Positions 18,441-27,362 of a DNA stretch of 64,000 nucleotides are shown in pieces. A program made the translations under genes and the position numbers. Below the pieces are notes generated by a model that saw only the letters and a program-made list of their open reading frames with translations, did no database searches and was not told the DNA's origin. This stretch comes from Streptomyces diastatochromogenes. GTDB lineage: Bacteria; Actinomycetota; Actinomycetes; Streptomycetales; Streptomycetaceae. Positions within the stretch are counted from its first letter, which is position 1. The number at the start of each line of letters is the position of its first letter. The stretch covers positions 2,232,001 to 2,296,000 of the forward strand of contig JAPTYK010000001.1 in the NCBI GenBank assembly GCA_026913215.1, read 5' to 3'.

Positions 18441-18514
18441 TGGTGGGCGCGGACGGTTTCGAACCGCCGACATCTGCTTTGTAAGAGCAGCGCTCTACCC
18501 TGAGCTACGCACCC
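18441..18514 (-). tRNA. tRNA-Val (anticodon UAC)
   Basis: The reverse complement folds as a cloverleaf: acceptor GGGTGCG pairs with CGCGCCC, the D arm is GCTC/GAGC, the anticodon arm CTGCT-CTTACAA-AGCAG has anticodon TAC, and the T arm is GGCGG-TTCGAAA-CCGTC. The discriminator A and an encoded CCA follow. The D loop is only AGGGTA (6 nt), one G shorter than I would expect, so one G may be missing from a G run in this sequence. Confidence 0.95.
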
Positions 18515-18842
18515 GTGGAGAAGGCAACAGCCTACATGGCCGGGGGTGGGTGCTGCAAACGGATGCGGGGAGGCGGAGGGGAGGCCCAGTGGGGAGGGTG
18601 GGCCGCTTGGTCGTTACGGAAGGGAGTCGTCTCATGACGCGGAGGTGTCGGGGGGTGTGGTGGTGGGGACGTCCGGGTCGGGGTGGGGCTGGGGCGTGGG
18701 AGAGGGGGTGGGGGTGGGGTGCGTCTGGGGAGGGGGGAGGGGGTGGTGCGGGGGGGGTGAACTGACCGGGCCGTGTGTTCGTCCTTAGCGGGTGGGACAA
18801 TGAATCGGACCGGGCACGGCGGAGACAGCACGGGAGAGGTAC
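18515..18842 (+). other. 328-bp gap with extreme G-rich tract
   Basis: No gene. From 18674 to 18762 the plus strand is almost all G and T, with more than ten runs of three to eight G. This gives high potential for G-quadruplex formation and strong strand skew. The last 60 bp before 18843 return to ordinary composition and should hold the promoter of the next gene. Confidence 0.75.
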
Positions 18843-20194
18843 GTGGCGGCGAGTGGTGTGAGGGGGGCTTCGGTGCCCGGGAGTTTGTCTGTGCTCCGGA
18901 TCGCCCTCGCGCTGCCCGTGCTCGCGGGGGTGCTGGTGCCGGGTGCTTTCGCGGGGGGTGGGACGCGGCGGTGGTTCGGGGGGCGTGGAGAGGGGCAGAG
19001 GGCGGAGGCGCAGGCTGCCAAGGACGCAGCAGCGGCCGCTTTCTACGAGCTCGACACGGCTCAGCGGGGGCTGCGCATCTCCATCGAGACGATCACGGCT
19101 GTGGACGGTTCTCCGGAGGCGCGTCGTGCAGTCGAGGGGTTCGAGGCGCTCGGGCGGCGGATCGACGACGTCAGTCAGGGGTACATCGGTGCCGTCGACG
19201 CGCATGATCTCGATCGGGACGAGTTGGACGCGGGCAGTGCCTCGCGCGCGCGTGCCGATCTGACCCGGGCCAAGGAGGAGCTCGACCGCGTCAAGGGCGA
19301 GTTGGACCGGTTCGAGGAGGGGCTCGCTCCGCTCCTCGGGCGCGCCGAGACGCAGCTCGCCCGCCTCGCACCCGCCGTCGAGCGGGCCCGGCAGGCGCTG
19401 CGGGGGCGAGCGGGGCCTTGGACGCCGCGCGGGAGGGCGGGTTGCGTGCCGATGACCTCGCGGTGCGGCTCGCCCGGCTCGGGCCCGAGCTGACCCTGCT
19501 CAACGAGGGCGCGGGGCGGCACGGCGTCGCCGAGACGCTCCAGCGCGCCGACCGGGTGCTGCGGGACGCCGAGGCCGTGCGCGCCGAGGCCGAGCGGCTG
19601 CCCGAGCGGGCCGCCGAGATCGACAAGCGCCTGGTGTCGCTGCGTACCCGCACCGAAGCGCTCACCACCCGCGCCGGCGGCGTCGAGCCCGTCCTCTCCG
19701 AGCTGCGGCGACGGTACTCGGCCGCCTGCTGGCAGGACCTCCAGCACGTGCCCGATCAGGCCGCCGCGAGCCTCCGGCAGGCCGGGGAGCGGCTCGCCGA
19801 GGCCGGGAGGGCGCGGGCCGAGCAGCAGTGGCCCGACGCGACCTCGCTGCTCTCCACGGCCCGCGCGCTGCTCGACTCCACCGACGAGGCCGTCTCGGCC
19901 GCCGGGAGCGGCTGCGCCGTCTGGACGCCGTCGCGAAGGACCCGAAGGCGGAGATCGAGCGGACGCGGTTCGCTGTACGGGACGCCCAGCGGCTCGCGAT
20001 GGCGGGCGGAGCACGCCCGACCCCGGCACGCCCGGCCCCTCGACGAGGCCGTCGCCCGCCTCGACCGGGCGGTGGAGGGTCTGGAGGGCCGCCACCCCGA
20101 TTACTGGCACTTCCTGACCGAGCTGGAGGCCGTCCGGTCCGCCGCCGCGCACGTCGTCGGGCAGATCCGGGAAGAGCGCGGCGCCGGGCACTGA
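18843..20194 (+). CDS. Membrane-anchored coiled-coil protein (about 3 frame breaks)
   Basis: A protein of about 450 residues with one N-terminal hydrophobic segment (SVLRIALALPVLAGVLVPGA; signal or anchor) and a long Ala/Glu/Arg-rich helical body predicted as coiled coil (ARADLTRAKEELDRVKGELD, AEAVRAEAERLPERAAEIDK). Homologous text moves between frames near 19412, 19905 and 20030. The ending reads PDYWHFLTELEAVRSAAAHV. GTG 18843 lacks a strong ribosome binding site. I do not recognise a named family. It is followed by an FmdB-type zinc ribbon gene, a common arrangement in Streptomyces near Ter genes. Function unknown. Confidence 0.65.
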
Positions 20195-20226
20195 GGTACG
20201 GCCCGTCCCGCCGTTAGCCTGGTGCC

Positions 20227-20439
20227 ATGCCTCGTTACGAATACCGCTGCCGCACCTGTGGCGACACCTTCGAGCTCAGCCGTCCCATGGCCGAGTCCTC
20301 CGCTCCCGCCGCCTGCCCCGCCGGGCACGACGACACCGTGAAGCTGCTGTCGGCCGTGGCCGTCGGCGGAAGCGGCTCCGCCGCCCCCGCGCAGGGCGGT
20401 GGCGGCGGTGGCTGTTGTGGTGGGGGCTGCTGCGGCTAG
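20227..20439 (+). CDS. FmdB-type zinc ribbon protein
   Basis: Intact 70-residue protein. MPRYEYRCRTCGDTFELSRPM is the FmdB/CxxC_CxxC_SSSS regulatory zinc ribbon; the second Cys pair is replaced by PAACPAGHDD (Cys-His). The tail is GGGGGGCCGGGCCG, a short Gly-Cys cluster that could bind extra metal. The stop codon overlaps the stop codon of the convergent HAD gene (20436-20438). Role: probable small regulatory or metal-binding protein, possibly linked to the metal-stress cluster that follows. Confidence 0.82.
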   Translation: MPRYEYRCRTCGDTFELSRPMAESSAPAACPAGHDDTVKLLSAVAVGGSGSAAPAQGGGGGGCCGGGCCG

Positions 20440-21304
20440 GACGCCGCCGCCGCTCTGAAGCGGCGGAGGATCTCCTCCCCGCCGCGACCCCGCGCTCCGC
20501 GAGGACGTCGAGGTGGGGGCCGTCCAATCGCTGTCGGCCAGTTCGCCGTGGCCCGGGCGCCAGGCCCGGTCCGCGGCGAGCAGCAGGTCGGCGTCGAGGA
20601 GGAGTCCCCGCGGCCAGGGTGAGCGTGGTGCCGGTGCGGCGGGCGACCTCGCGGACGGCCGCGCTCTTGGTGAGCGGCTTCGGTACGGCGTACACCTTGC
20701 GGCCCTGGAGCGAGACGGTCCAGCCGCGGTCGCCCGCCCAGTCGGCGAAGCGGGCGAGCCAGTCCGCGGGGAGCCGCTCCCGCTCGACGACGAGGTACGC
20801 GAAGAGGTCCTCGGCCACCCGGTGCTTGCGCACCCAGGACAGGTCCGTGGTGGCGGTGAGGTAGGCGCGGATCTCGGAGAGCGGCGCGCATTCGTCGGCG
20901 AGCCTGCGGACGACGGACTCGTGCCAGTCGCGGTCGGAGACGCCGTCGACGAGGATGTGCCCGCCGTTGGCGCAGATCGCGTACGCCGGTGCGGTGCCCG
21001 GGAGTTGGATGCGCTGGTACTGCTTGCGCGTCCGGGTCGTGGTGGGCACGAAGACCGTTTCGGCGGTCAGCCGTGCGAGGAGGTCGGCCGCGTCCTCGGT
21101 CATGTACGAGAGCGGCTTGGACTCGTGGACCTCGACGCAGAGGAGCCGGGGTGCCTGGGCGTCCGGCATGCCGAGGGCGAGGGCCGCGGTCGAGTAGATG
21201 AGGGTGCGGTCGAGGTCGCTCGCGACCAGCGTCTTCGTACCCCTACCCGTACCCGTACGTGCACTTGTAGTCGTGCCCGTACTCGTAGCCGTGGACTCGC
21301 TCAC
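20436..21304 (-). CDS. HAD-family phosphatase of the Ter-associated cluster (about 3 frame breaks)
   Basis: Cytoplasmic HAD hydrolase of about 288 residues. GTG 21304 overlaps the StiP stop as GTGA. After a 25-residue Ser/Thr/Gly leader comes LVASDLDRTLIYS (motif I), then VFVPTTTRTRKQYQRI (motif II) and VSLQGRKVYAVPKPLTKSAA (motif III Lys). Motif IV, AAGDSLLDADLL, is intact only if one C is restored near 20620. Further one-base changes near 20520 and 20490 restore DWTAPHLDVLAERGVAAGEE. HAD phosphatases are a fixed member of Ter-linked operons that encode a PRTase, a PELOTA protein and a C-C lyase, where they are predicted to remove phosphate from a nucleotide-like product. Confidence 0.78.
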
Positions 21305-22443
21305 TGGGACGCCACCGCCTTTCCGTCGGCGCCTGTCGCGCCCCTCGTGTACTGGGGGTGGATCAGGCCCACGCAGCTGTACGGGAGTTCGTCGACCTCC
21401 TCGACCGGTACGCCGCGCTGCTCGGCGAGCAGGCGGACGTGGGCGAGGTCGGCGTCGGCGCCCCGCTTGGCGAGGATCTTCCAGGGGACGCGGCGGAGCA
21501 GGACGCGGGTGGTCTCGCCGACGCCCGGCTTGACCAGGTTGACGTCGTGGATGCCGTACTCCTCGCTGATCCGCTCCACGGCCGCCCAGCCCTCCCAGGT
21601 GGGGGTGCGGTCGGCGGTCAGGAGCTCCTTGACGTCCGTGTCGACGCTCGCCGCGACCTCGTCGAAGCGGGCGGCGACGGCGTCGAGGAAGGCCTCGGAC
21701 ACGTCGGCGCCGGCCAGTTCCCGGTAGAACTTGGCGCCGTGGAAGTCGTGCGGTCCGACCAGGTCGGAGCGGAGGACCGTACGCGATATCAGGCCGGAGA
21801 CCGTGGAGTTGAGGCAGGCGGAGGGGATGAGGAAGTCCTCGCGGGTGCCGTAGGTGCGGACGCAGGAGCCGGGGTCGGCGAGGACCGCGATCTCCGGGTC
21901 GAAGCCGTCGAACTCCTTCAGGGCTTCTGCGAGTTCGCGGGTGATGGCGCCCTTGCCGGTCCAGCCGTCGACGAAGACGACGTCGGCCGGGTCGTGGTGG
22001 GCGGCGAGCCAGCGCAGCGCGTTGGCGTCGATGCCGCGGCCGCGCACGATGGAGACGGCGTAGTGCGGGAGGTCCAGGCCGTGGCGGGCCTGGGCCCAGC
22101 GGCGCATGAGGACGCCGACGGGGGTGCCGGCCCGTGCGAGGGAGACCAGGACCGGGCGCGCGGACCGCTCGGCGAGGACGGTCTCGGTGACCGTACCGAC
22201 GGCGCGGGCGATGCGGTCGGCCGAGCTCTCCAGCGCGGTCTGGAAGAGCCGCTGGTAGCGCTCGCTGGGCTGGTACTCGACGGGGAGCGACTCGGCGTAG
22301 TGGGCGCCGCCGCTCTGGATGGCCTCCTCGCGTTCCTCGGTGGGGGCTTCGAGTTCGACGTCCGAGAGGTCCTGGAGCAGCCAGCCGACCTCTTCGGGGG
22401 CGTACGAGGAGAAGGCGGGGCCGCGGAGGGGCTCGGGCAGCAT
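21301..22443 (-). CDS. StiP-type protein with C-terminal PELOTA RNA-binding domain (Ter cluster)
   Basis: Intact 380-residue protein. ATG 22443 has AAGGAG at good spacing and begins LPEPLRGPAFSSYAPEEVGW, the usual N-terminus of the family annotated as cysteine protease StiP. The N-terminal two thirds also resemble phosphoribosyltransferase folds (LVSLARAGTPVGVLMRRWAQ, then DVVFVDGWTGKGAITREL with its phosphate-binding loop). The last 80 residues, from NLVKPGVGETTRVLLRRVPW to VDELPYSCVGLIHPQ, form the PELOTA domain. In Ter-linked pathways these proteins are predicted to act on nucleotide or RNA substrates; whether StiP is a protease here is doubtful. It is translationally coupled to the HAD gene downstream. 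Confidence 0.83.
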   Translation of the reverse strand: MLPEPLRGPAFSSYAPEEVGWLLQDLSDVELEAPTEEREEAIQSGGAHYAESLPVEYQPSERYQRLFQTALESSADRIARAVGTVTETVLAERSARPVLVSLARAGTPVGVLMRRWAQARHGLDLPHYAVSIVRGRGIDANALRWLAAHHDPADVVFVDGWTGKGAITRELAEALKEFDGFDPEIAVLADPGSCVRTYGTREDFLIPSACLNSTVSGLISRTVLRSDLVGPHDFHGAKFYRELAGADVSEAFLDAVAARFDEVAASVDTDVKELLTADRTPTWEGWAAVERISEEYGIHDVNLVKPGVGETTRVLLRRVPWKILAKRGADADLAHVRLLAEQRGVPVEEVDELPYSCVGLIHPQYTRGATGADGKAVASQ

Positions 22444-24152
22444 GGAGCTCCTTTCGGGAGCTTCGGGAGCTTCGGGAGCGTCGGTCGCTTCGGTGACGCG
22501 GACCGTGGGCGTGTAGGACGGGACCACCGCGAGCACGACGCGCGGGATGTGCGCGGCGAGCTGGGCGAGCAGGCCGTCCGGGGCGTGCAGGGCCGGGGTG
22601 TCGGCGGCGGAGTCCACGACGAGGACGACGGCGTCGAAGCCCGCGCCCGCGACGTTGTAGGCGTAGCGCTCGCCGGGCCCGTCGGCGGGGTCGTCGTGGG
22701 CCGGGAAGACGAGCCGGGTGCGGATCGCGTAGCCGGGGTCGTCGACGGCGAGGACGGGCGAGCGGGTGGTGGTGGAGTACGCGACATCGTGCCCGGCGTC
22801 CTCCAGGGCGGTGCCGAGGCGCAGCGGCGCGTACATCAGCTCCTCGAAGCCGAGGACGAGGACGCGGGGCCGGGCCCTGCGGGCGGCTGGGCGGGGGCTC
22901 CGGGGCGGCCGGGGTTACCTGGGTCACCTGGGGTTCCGGGGCCGTCCGGGCGTCCCGGGCTGTCCGGGCTGTCCGGGCCTCCCGGGTCGTCGGGGCCTCG
23001 TGGGCCTCGTGGGCCTCGTGGGCCTCGTGGGCCGTCAGAGCCTCGCGGGTCGTCGGAGTCTCCCGGGCCGTCAGAGCCTCGTGGACCGCCGGAGCCTCGT
23101 GGACCGCCGGAGTCTCCCGGGCCGTCGGAGCCTCGTGGACCGCCGGAGCCTCGCGGGCCGTCAGCGCCTCCCGGGGCGTCAGAGCCCCCCGGTCCGCCAG
23201 AGCCCCCGGTCCGCCAGAGCCCCCGGTCCGTCAGAGCCCCCAGGCCGGTCCAGGAGTGGCGGGTCGTTCCGCGGTGGCCGGGCGGGGCAACGCCTCGGCG
23301 ATCGTGTCCGCCAGGGCCGGCAGGGCCGTCTCCAGGAGTGCCCGGTGGGCGGGGGTGAAGCCGTGGCGGCCGCCGTCGGGGAGGCCGGCCGGCCAGGCGA
23401 GTGCGACCCGTACCGGTGCCTGGTGGGGGGTGAGGGGGGCGGGGGCGGGGGGCGTGGCCTCGTGTTCCGCCACCAGGGCCTGGCCCTTCTCCAGGACGCC
23501 GTCCGGGAGGCGGACCGTGCCGGCGGCGCCGGTGATCAGGTCGACGCGGGCGCCGATCTCCTTCGCGAAGGCGTCCAGGCGGCCAAGGTCGGCGGCGGAG
23601 CGCATGTCGACGAGGGCGACGACGACGTACCGGTCGCGCGGGTAGCGCTCGTGGAGGGCGCGGATGGTGTTGAGGACCGTGTTGCCCGTCGAGAACTCGT
23701 CGTCGACGAGGACGAGGGGCCGTCGCCGGCGAGGAGCTTCGGGTCCTCGGGCGGCAGGAGGTGCGAGGTGGCGTGGGAGTGGGACTCCTCGAAGCCGCCC
23801 GCGCGGGTGACGCCGGGCACCGGGCGGCGGGTGGAGTGGAGGTACGGGGCGAGGCCGAGGCCGTCGGCGACGGCGTGCCCGAGGGCGGTGGCGGTCTCCG
23901 CGTAGCCGAGGACGACGGACCGGGCGGCCTCCGCGTCGCCGAGGAGCTCGCGGACGCGCCGGCCGAGGCCGAGGCCGGAGCCGTACACGACGGAGGGCGC
24001 TGCGGCACGTGCTTGCCGAGCACGTTGGAGACCAGCAGGTGCGCGCGCTTGGGGTTGCGGCGCAGTGCGAGGCCCAGCAGGGCGGGCAGCTCCTCGTCGC
24101 CGATCAGTTCGACGCCCAGCCGCTCAGCGACCCACGTTCCGGTCCACACCAC
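22444..24152 (-). CDS. Phosphoribosyltransferase with collagen-like linker and TRSP domain (several frame breaks)
   Basis: Predicted enzyme of the Ter-associated pathway. GTG 24152 opens a PRTase domain (GLALRRNPKRAHLLVSNVLG, then GSGLGLGRRVRELLGDAEAA, ATALGHAVADGLGLAPYLHS). The PRPP-binding loop is LVLVDDEFSTGNTVLNTI, near 23690. A linker of about 100 residues of Gly-Pro-Arg/Ser triplets follows. The C-terminal domain carries the TRSP motif (STTTRSPVLAVDDPG) and FDAVVLVVDSAAD. Homology changes frame near 24005, 23715, 23240 and 22870. No stop codon separates the TRSP frame from StiP, so the two could be fused, although StiP has its own ribosome binding site. The end coordinate is therefore nominal. 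Confidence 0.7.
22930..23230. repeat. Imperfect 9-bp/18-bp repeats encoding a Gly-X-Y linker
   Basis: Repeats of GGGCCTCGTGG and CCGTCAGAGCCTCGTGGACC-like units. On the minus strand, in the frame of GTG 24152, they encode GPRGPRGPRGPRGP, GGPRGSDGPGDS and similar collagen-like triplets, between the PRTase and TRSP domains. Confidence 0.75.
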
Positions 24153-24170
24153 GTCGTCGACGTCCCTTCG

Positions 24171-25337
24171 TCAGCTGCCGGCCAGGCCGGCGGTGAGCAG
24201 ATCCACGAAGCCGACGTCCTCGTTGGCCACGCCGAAGACCTCGGCGCGCAGGAGGGTGCGCTCGGCCCACGCGCGATGCGGCTTCACCTCGTTCATCTTG
24301 TTCGTGTAGGCGGAGCGGAGCACGCCGCCGCCGTCCCGCTCGGGCCGCAGGATGTCCTGGGCGTCGCTCCACTCCTCGTGGCTGACGACGGAGAGGGCGT
24401 GCACCGGCACCACATGGGTGGGGTGGATGCAGGTCTTGCCGAGGAGGCCGTTCGCCCGGTCGAGCTCGATCTCGCGCAGCAGGCCGTCGAGGTCGTGCTC
24501 GATGAGCGCGGTGCGCAGGTCCTCGGCGCGGCCCTCCAGGAAGGGGCTGCGGCGCAGCTGGGGCTTGAACATGCGCTCGCCGGGGCGGAAGTACTCCCAG
24601 ACGGGTCCGGTGACGGTGAAGCCGGTGCCGTCGGAGCGGCCGAGGACGTTGACGACGTCGGCGATGACGTTCGCGACGATCTTGATGTCGTACGCCGTCA
24701 TGTCGGGCGAGCGGCGCAGTCCGTAGGCGGAGCAGAAGTCGGTGACGCCGAGGCGGAGGGCGAGGACACGGTCGCGGTGCTTGTCGGTGATCGAGGCGAT
24801 CCCGGCGAGGGTCTCGGCCCGGGTCTCCAGGTGGAGGAGCTCGGGGGACTCCAGGACGGGCATGGCGAAAAGTCGCCTGCCGCTCGTCCGCTCGGCCTGG
24901 GCGAGCGCTCCGAGGAAGGCGTGGCCGCGGGTCTCGGTGAATTTGGGCAGTACGAATCCGGACAGCAGGCTCACGGAGGCGCCGAGGCGGTCGACGAGGT
25001 CGACGATCTGGCTCGGTTCGCGGACCCGGATGAAGAGCAGGGGTGCCTCGGAGCCGTCGGCGGCGAGGTCGGCGAACGTCGCGACGAGGTTGGCCTCCCC
25101 CGCCTCGACCTCGGCGTCGCTGATGGAGTCCTCCAGGCAGAGGACCATGGAGACCACTCCGCGGGCGGCCTGTTTGCGCACGGCGTCGGCGAGCCGCGGC
25201 CGGGTGGCGGGGCTGTAGAGCGTGGCGCCCAGGGCCACGGCGAGCAGGCGGGCGGGCGAGTCGGGCGTGAAGTCGACCGGCTCGCGATGGAACAGCCCGG
25301 CCCGCACCGCGGACGGGATGTGCCCGAAATGACGCAT
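24171..25337 (-). CDS. HpcH/HpaI-like TIM-barrel C-C bond lyase (Ter cluster)
   Basis: Intact 388-residue cytoplasmic enzyme. The fold is the citrate lyase beta/HpcH aldolase barrel: ALGATLYSPATRPRLADAV, VVSMVLCLEDSISDAEVEAG (acidic metal/substrate residues), FVLPKFTET, FAMPVLESPELLHLETRAE, VLALRLGVTDFCSAYGLRR and TCIHPTHVVPVHAL. The last motif and the ExPxLESPE motif are diagnostic of the Ter-associated C-C lyase subfamily. Proposed to build the carbon skeleton of the pathway product using a PRTase-derived sugar. It is followed 18 bp later by the PRTase gene, so the minus-strand operon reads lyase, PRTase-TRSP, StiP, HAD. Confidence 0.86.
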   Translation of the reverse strand: MRHFGHIPSAVRAGLFHREPVDFTPDSPARLLAVALGATLYSPATRPRLADAVRKQAARGVVSMVLCLEDSISDAEVEAGEANLVATFADLAADGSEAPLLFIRVREPSQIVDLVDRLGASVSLLSGFVLPKFTETRGHAFLGALAQAERTSGRRLFAMPVLESPELLHLETRAETLAGIASITDKHRDRVLALRLGVTDFCSAYGLRRSPDMTAYDIKIVANVIADVVNVLGRSDGTGFTVTGPVWEYFRPGERMFKPQLRRSPFLEGRAEDLRTALIEHDLDGLLREIELDRANGLLGKTCIHPTHVVPVHALSVVSHEEWSDAQDILRPERDGGGVLRSAYTNKMNEVKPHRAWAERTLLRAEVFGVANEDVGFVDLLTAGLAGS

Positions 25338-25522
25338 GTGAGTCCCCCGTCTGCCTCTCCGGGCCTGATGACATGTGGCCGGTAATAGTACGTAGGTACG
25401 GGTGTCCTTAGTTCCCTCTGCACATGAAATTCAGGTAACTCGTCAGCATCCGTCACCCCTTCCCGGTATCGGCGGCGCCCCCGCGTTGTCCGCGGGTCGG
25501 GCGGGAGGGCAGGATTGCGGTC

Positions 25523-26378
25523 ATGACGCACGCGATGCTGAAGGGCTCCAACGTCCCTCTCGACACCGCGGCCGTACGGGCCGTGCTCCGCTGGACCCCG
25601 GGCCCCAGGGTCCCCGACGTGGACGCCTCGGCCCTGCTCCTCAGGCCGTCCGGGCGCGTGCGGTCCGACGAGGACTTCGTCTTCTACAACCAGCCGCGCC
25701 ACCCCTCGGGCCTGGTGCGGCGGCTGCCGAAGAAGCGGGACTCCGAGGGCCTGACGGACACCGTGGAGGCCGATCTCGCCGGCCTGGACGTCTCCGTGGA
25801 CCGCGTGGTGATCGCGGCCTCCTCCGACGGCGGCACCTTCCGGTCCGTCTCCGACCTGCGGATCCTGCTGTACGACGCGGTGGGCGGGCCGGACCGCGAG
25901 CCGCTGGCGCTGTTCGACGTGACGGCGGAGACCGGCGAGGAGACGGCGGTCATCTGCGGCGAGCTGTACCGGCGCGGGGACGGCTGGAAGTTCCGCGCGG
26001 TGGGCCAGGGCTATCCGACGGGGCTCGTGGGGCTCGCCACGGACTTCGGCATCTCGGTCGACGAGGACGCGGCGCAGGGCGCCGCCCAGGGCCCCGACGG
26101 CGGCTCCGGGACCCCGGAGGCCTCCGGGGCGCCCGCCGCTGTCGCCACGGGCTCCCACGGCCCCGATCTCGACGCGACCGTGGTCCACACCCCGTGCCCC
26201 CGCAGCCGGCCGTGCCGCCCATGCCGGACCGGGCGCCCTCCTACGGCTACCCGCAGCCGCCGGTGAACGCCCGGCCCCGCGTACGGCTACCCGCAGCCGG
26301 TGGGCGCCCCGCCCCGAGCAGAACCCGGCACCGGAGTTCCGCATGCCGCCGATGGGTCCCCAGTTCGTCCGGAGCTGA
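25523..26378 (+). CDS. TerD-family protein with Tyr/Pro-rich tail (about 3 frame breaks in tail)
   Basis: TerD domain in residues 1-175: MLKGSNVPLDT, VLRWTPGPRVPDVDASALLL, DEDFVFYNQPRHPSG and [20 protein letters not shown]. The DVDASA and FYNQ motifs are the Ca2+-binding acidic strand and loop seen in TerD structures. The classical GNVSL start is altered to SNVPL. The tail, broken in frame near 26205, 26270 and 26315, reads VPPMPDRAPSYGYPQPPVNA, then AYGYPQPVGAPP and PEFRMPPMGPQFVRS, ending at TGA 26376. The tail is disordered and tyrosine-rich, unlike the two short TerD proteins downstream. Transcribed divergently from the C-C lyase operon. Confidence 0.78.
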
Positions 26379-26386
26379 GGCGGGGG

Positions 26387-26525
26387 CCGAGGCCGTGGGC
26401 TGACGCCGCGGGCTGAGGCCGTGGGCTGAAGCCGTGGGCCGAGGCCGTAAGCCGGGTCTACGGGCAGGGGCTGCGGGTCGGGGACTACGGGTCGGGGACT
26501 ACGGGCCGGGCCTACGGGCCGGGGG
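26387..26525. repeat. 13-bp and 14-bp tandem repeats
   Basis: Five copies of a 13-bp unit (CTGAGGCCGTGGG) and then five of a 14-bp unit (CTACGGGTCGGGGA), filling the gap between the convergent TerD-like and TerA-like genes. Confidence 0.88.
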
Positions 26526-27263
26526 CTACGCCTTCGTCTTGTAGCCGCGGCCCCACTGGAGGCCCCAGCCGTACAGCCGGTCCAGTTCGGCCTGGAAGCC
26601 GTACACGAACCGGACCTCGCGGCGGACGGTCAGCTCGCCCTTGACGTTCTCCATGGAGAAGACGGCGCAGGAGCGGGCCTGTGGGGCGCGCTCGTCGAGC
26701 TCGATCTCGATCCGGGGGCCGTTGCTCGGGTAGAGCGTGACCTTGGCGTGCGTACGGTCGAAGGCCGGCGTCTGGTCGTAGATGTACACGAAGAACAGCA
26801 GGCGCTTGATCTCGTCCCGGTGGTCCAGGTTGACGAAGAGCGTCTCGCCCGAGGAGCCCCCGAAGCGGTCGTCGCCGCTCAGCTTCACGTACGGGGCCGC
26901 GTTGAGGTCGCCGAAGAAGCCGCCAAGCGGCTGCACGACGCCCTTGCTGCCGTCGGTGAGCTCGTAGAGGCAGCCCAGGTCGAGGTCGACGTTGACCATG
27001 CCCTGGGTGTGGGCCTGGACGACCTCGGGCTTGAAGAGCTGGGAGGGATTGCGCAGCAGCCGTCCGCTCTGGCGGGAGCGGCCCTCGATGTCGGAGGTCC
27101 GCATCCGCCAGGAGAGGTTCACCCGGAGGTTGCCGGTGGCGGCGCCCTGCTGGGTGAGCGAGACGGTCGGACGCCGTTTCGTCAGGTCGATCGCGTTCGA
27201 GGCGGCGCTGCCCGAATCGAAATGCGCCGCCCTCCCCGGAAACAGGTTGTCCCAGAAGGCCAT
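26526..27263 (-). CDS. TerA/TerD-superfamily tellurium resistance protein
   Basis: Intact 245-residue cytoplasmic protein. It starts MAFWDNLFPGRAAHF with GAAGGCGAC upstream. SNAIDLTKRRPTVSLTQQG resembles the start of a TerD domain. The body has MVNVDLDLGCLYELTDGSKG (acidic Ca2+ site), DDRFGGSSGETLFVNL and KRLLFFVYIYDQTPAF, and it ends EVRFVYGFQAELDRLYGWGLQWGRGYKTKA-type sequence. Such proteins accompany terC and terD in actinobacteria and are labelled TerA or TerD-like. Predicted to bind metal ions in a membrane-associated complex with TerC. Confidence 0.8.
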   Translation of the reverse strand: MAFWDNLFPGRAAHFDSGSAASNAIDLTKRRPTVSLTQQGAATGNLRVNLSWRMRTSDIEGRSRQSGRLLRNPSQLFKPEVVQAHTQGMVNVDLDLGCLYELTDGSKGVVQPLGGFFGDLNAAPYVKLSGDDRFGGSSGETLFVNLDHRDEIKRLLFFVYIYDQTPAFDRTHAKVTLYPSNGPRIEIELDERAPQARSCAVFSMENVKGELTVRREVRFVYGFQAELDRLYGWGLQWGRGYKTKA

Positions 27264-27303
27264 GTCGCCTTCACCCCCCACTGCTCGTCCCACCGCGCAC
27301 ACG

Positions 27304-27339
27304 CCTGCGGGGCGGCCGGTGCTCCGGCCGCCCCGCAGG
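27304..27339 (-). terminator. Perfect 16-bp hairpin after the terC-type gene
   Basis: CCTGCGGGGCGGCCGG, loop TGCT, CCGGCCGCCCCGCAGG. It lies 24 bp past the stop of the terC-type gene on the minus strand and before the TerA-like start. No T-tract. It may attenuate rather than stop transcription into the TerA-like gene. Confidence 0.8.
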
Positions 27340-27362
27340 AAGCATTCCTCGCTGTCGGGGTG

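Noticed and set aside
18441..18514. tRNA-Val as attachment site of an integrated element
   Set aside because: No integrase, excisionase or duplicated tRNA 3' end is visible on either side in this window.
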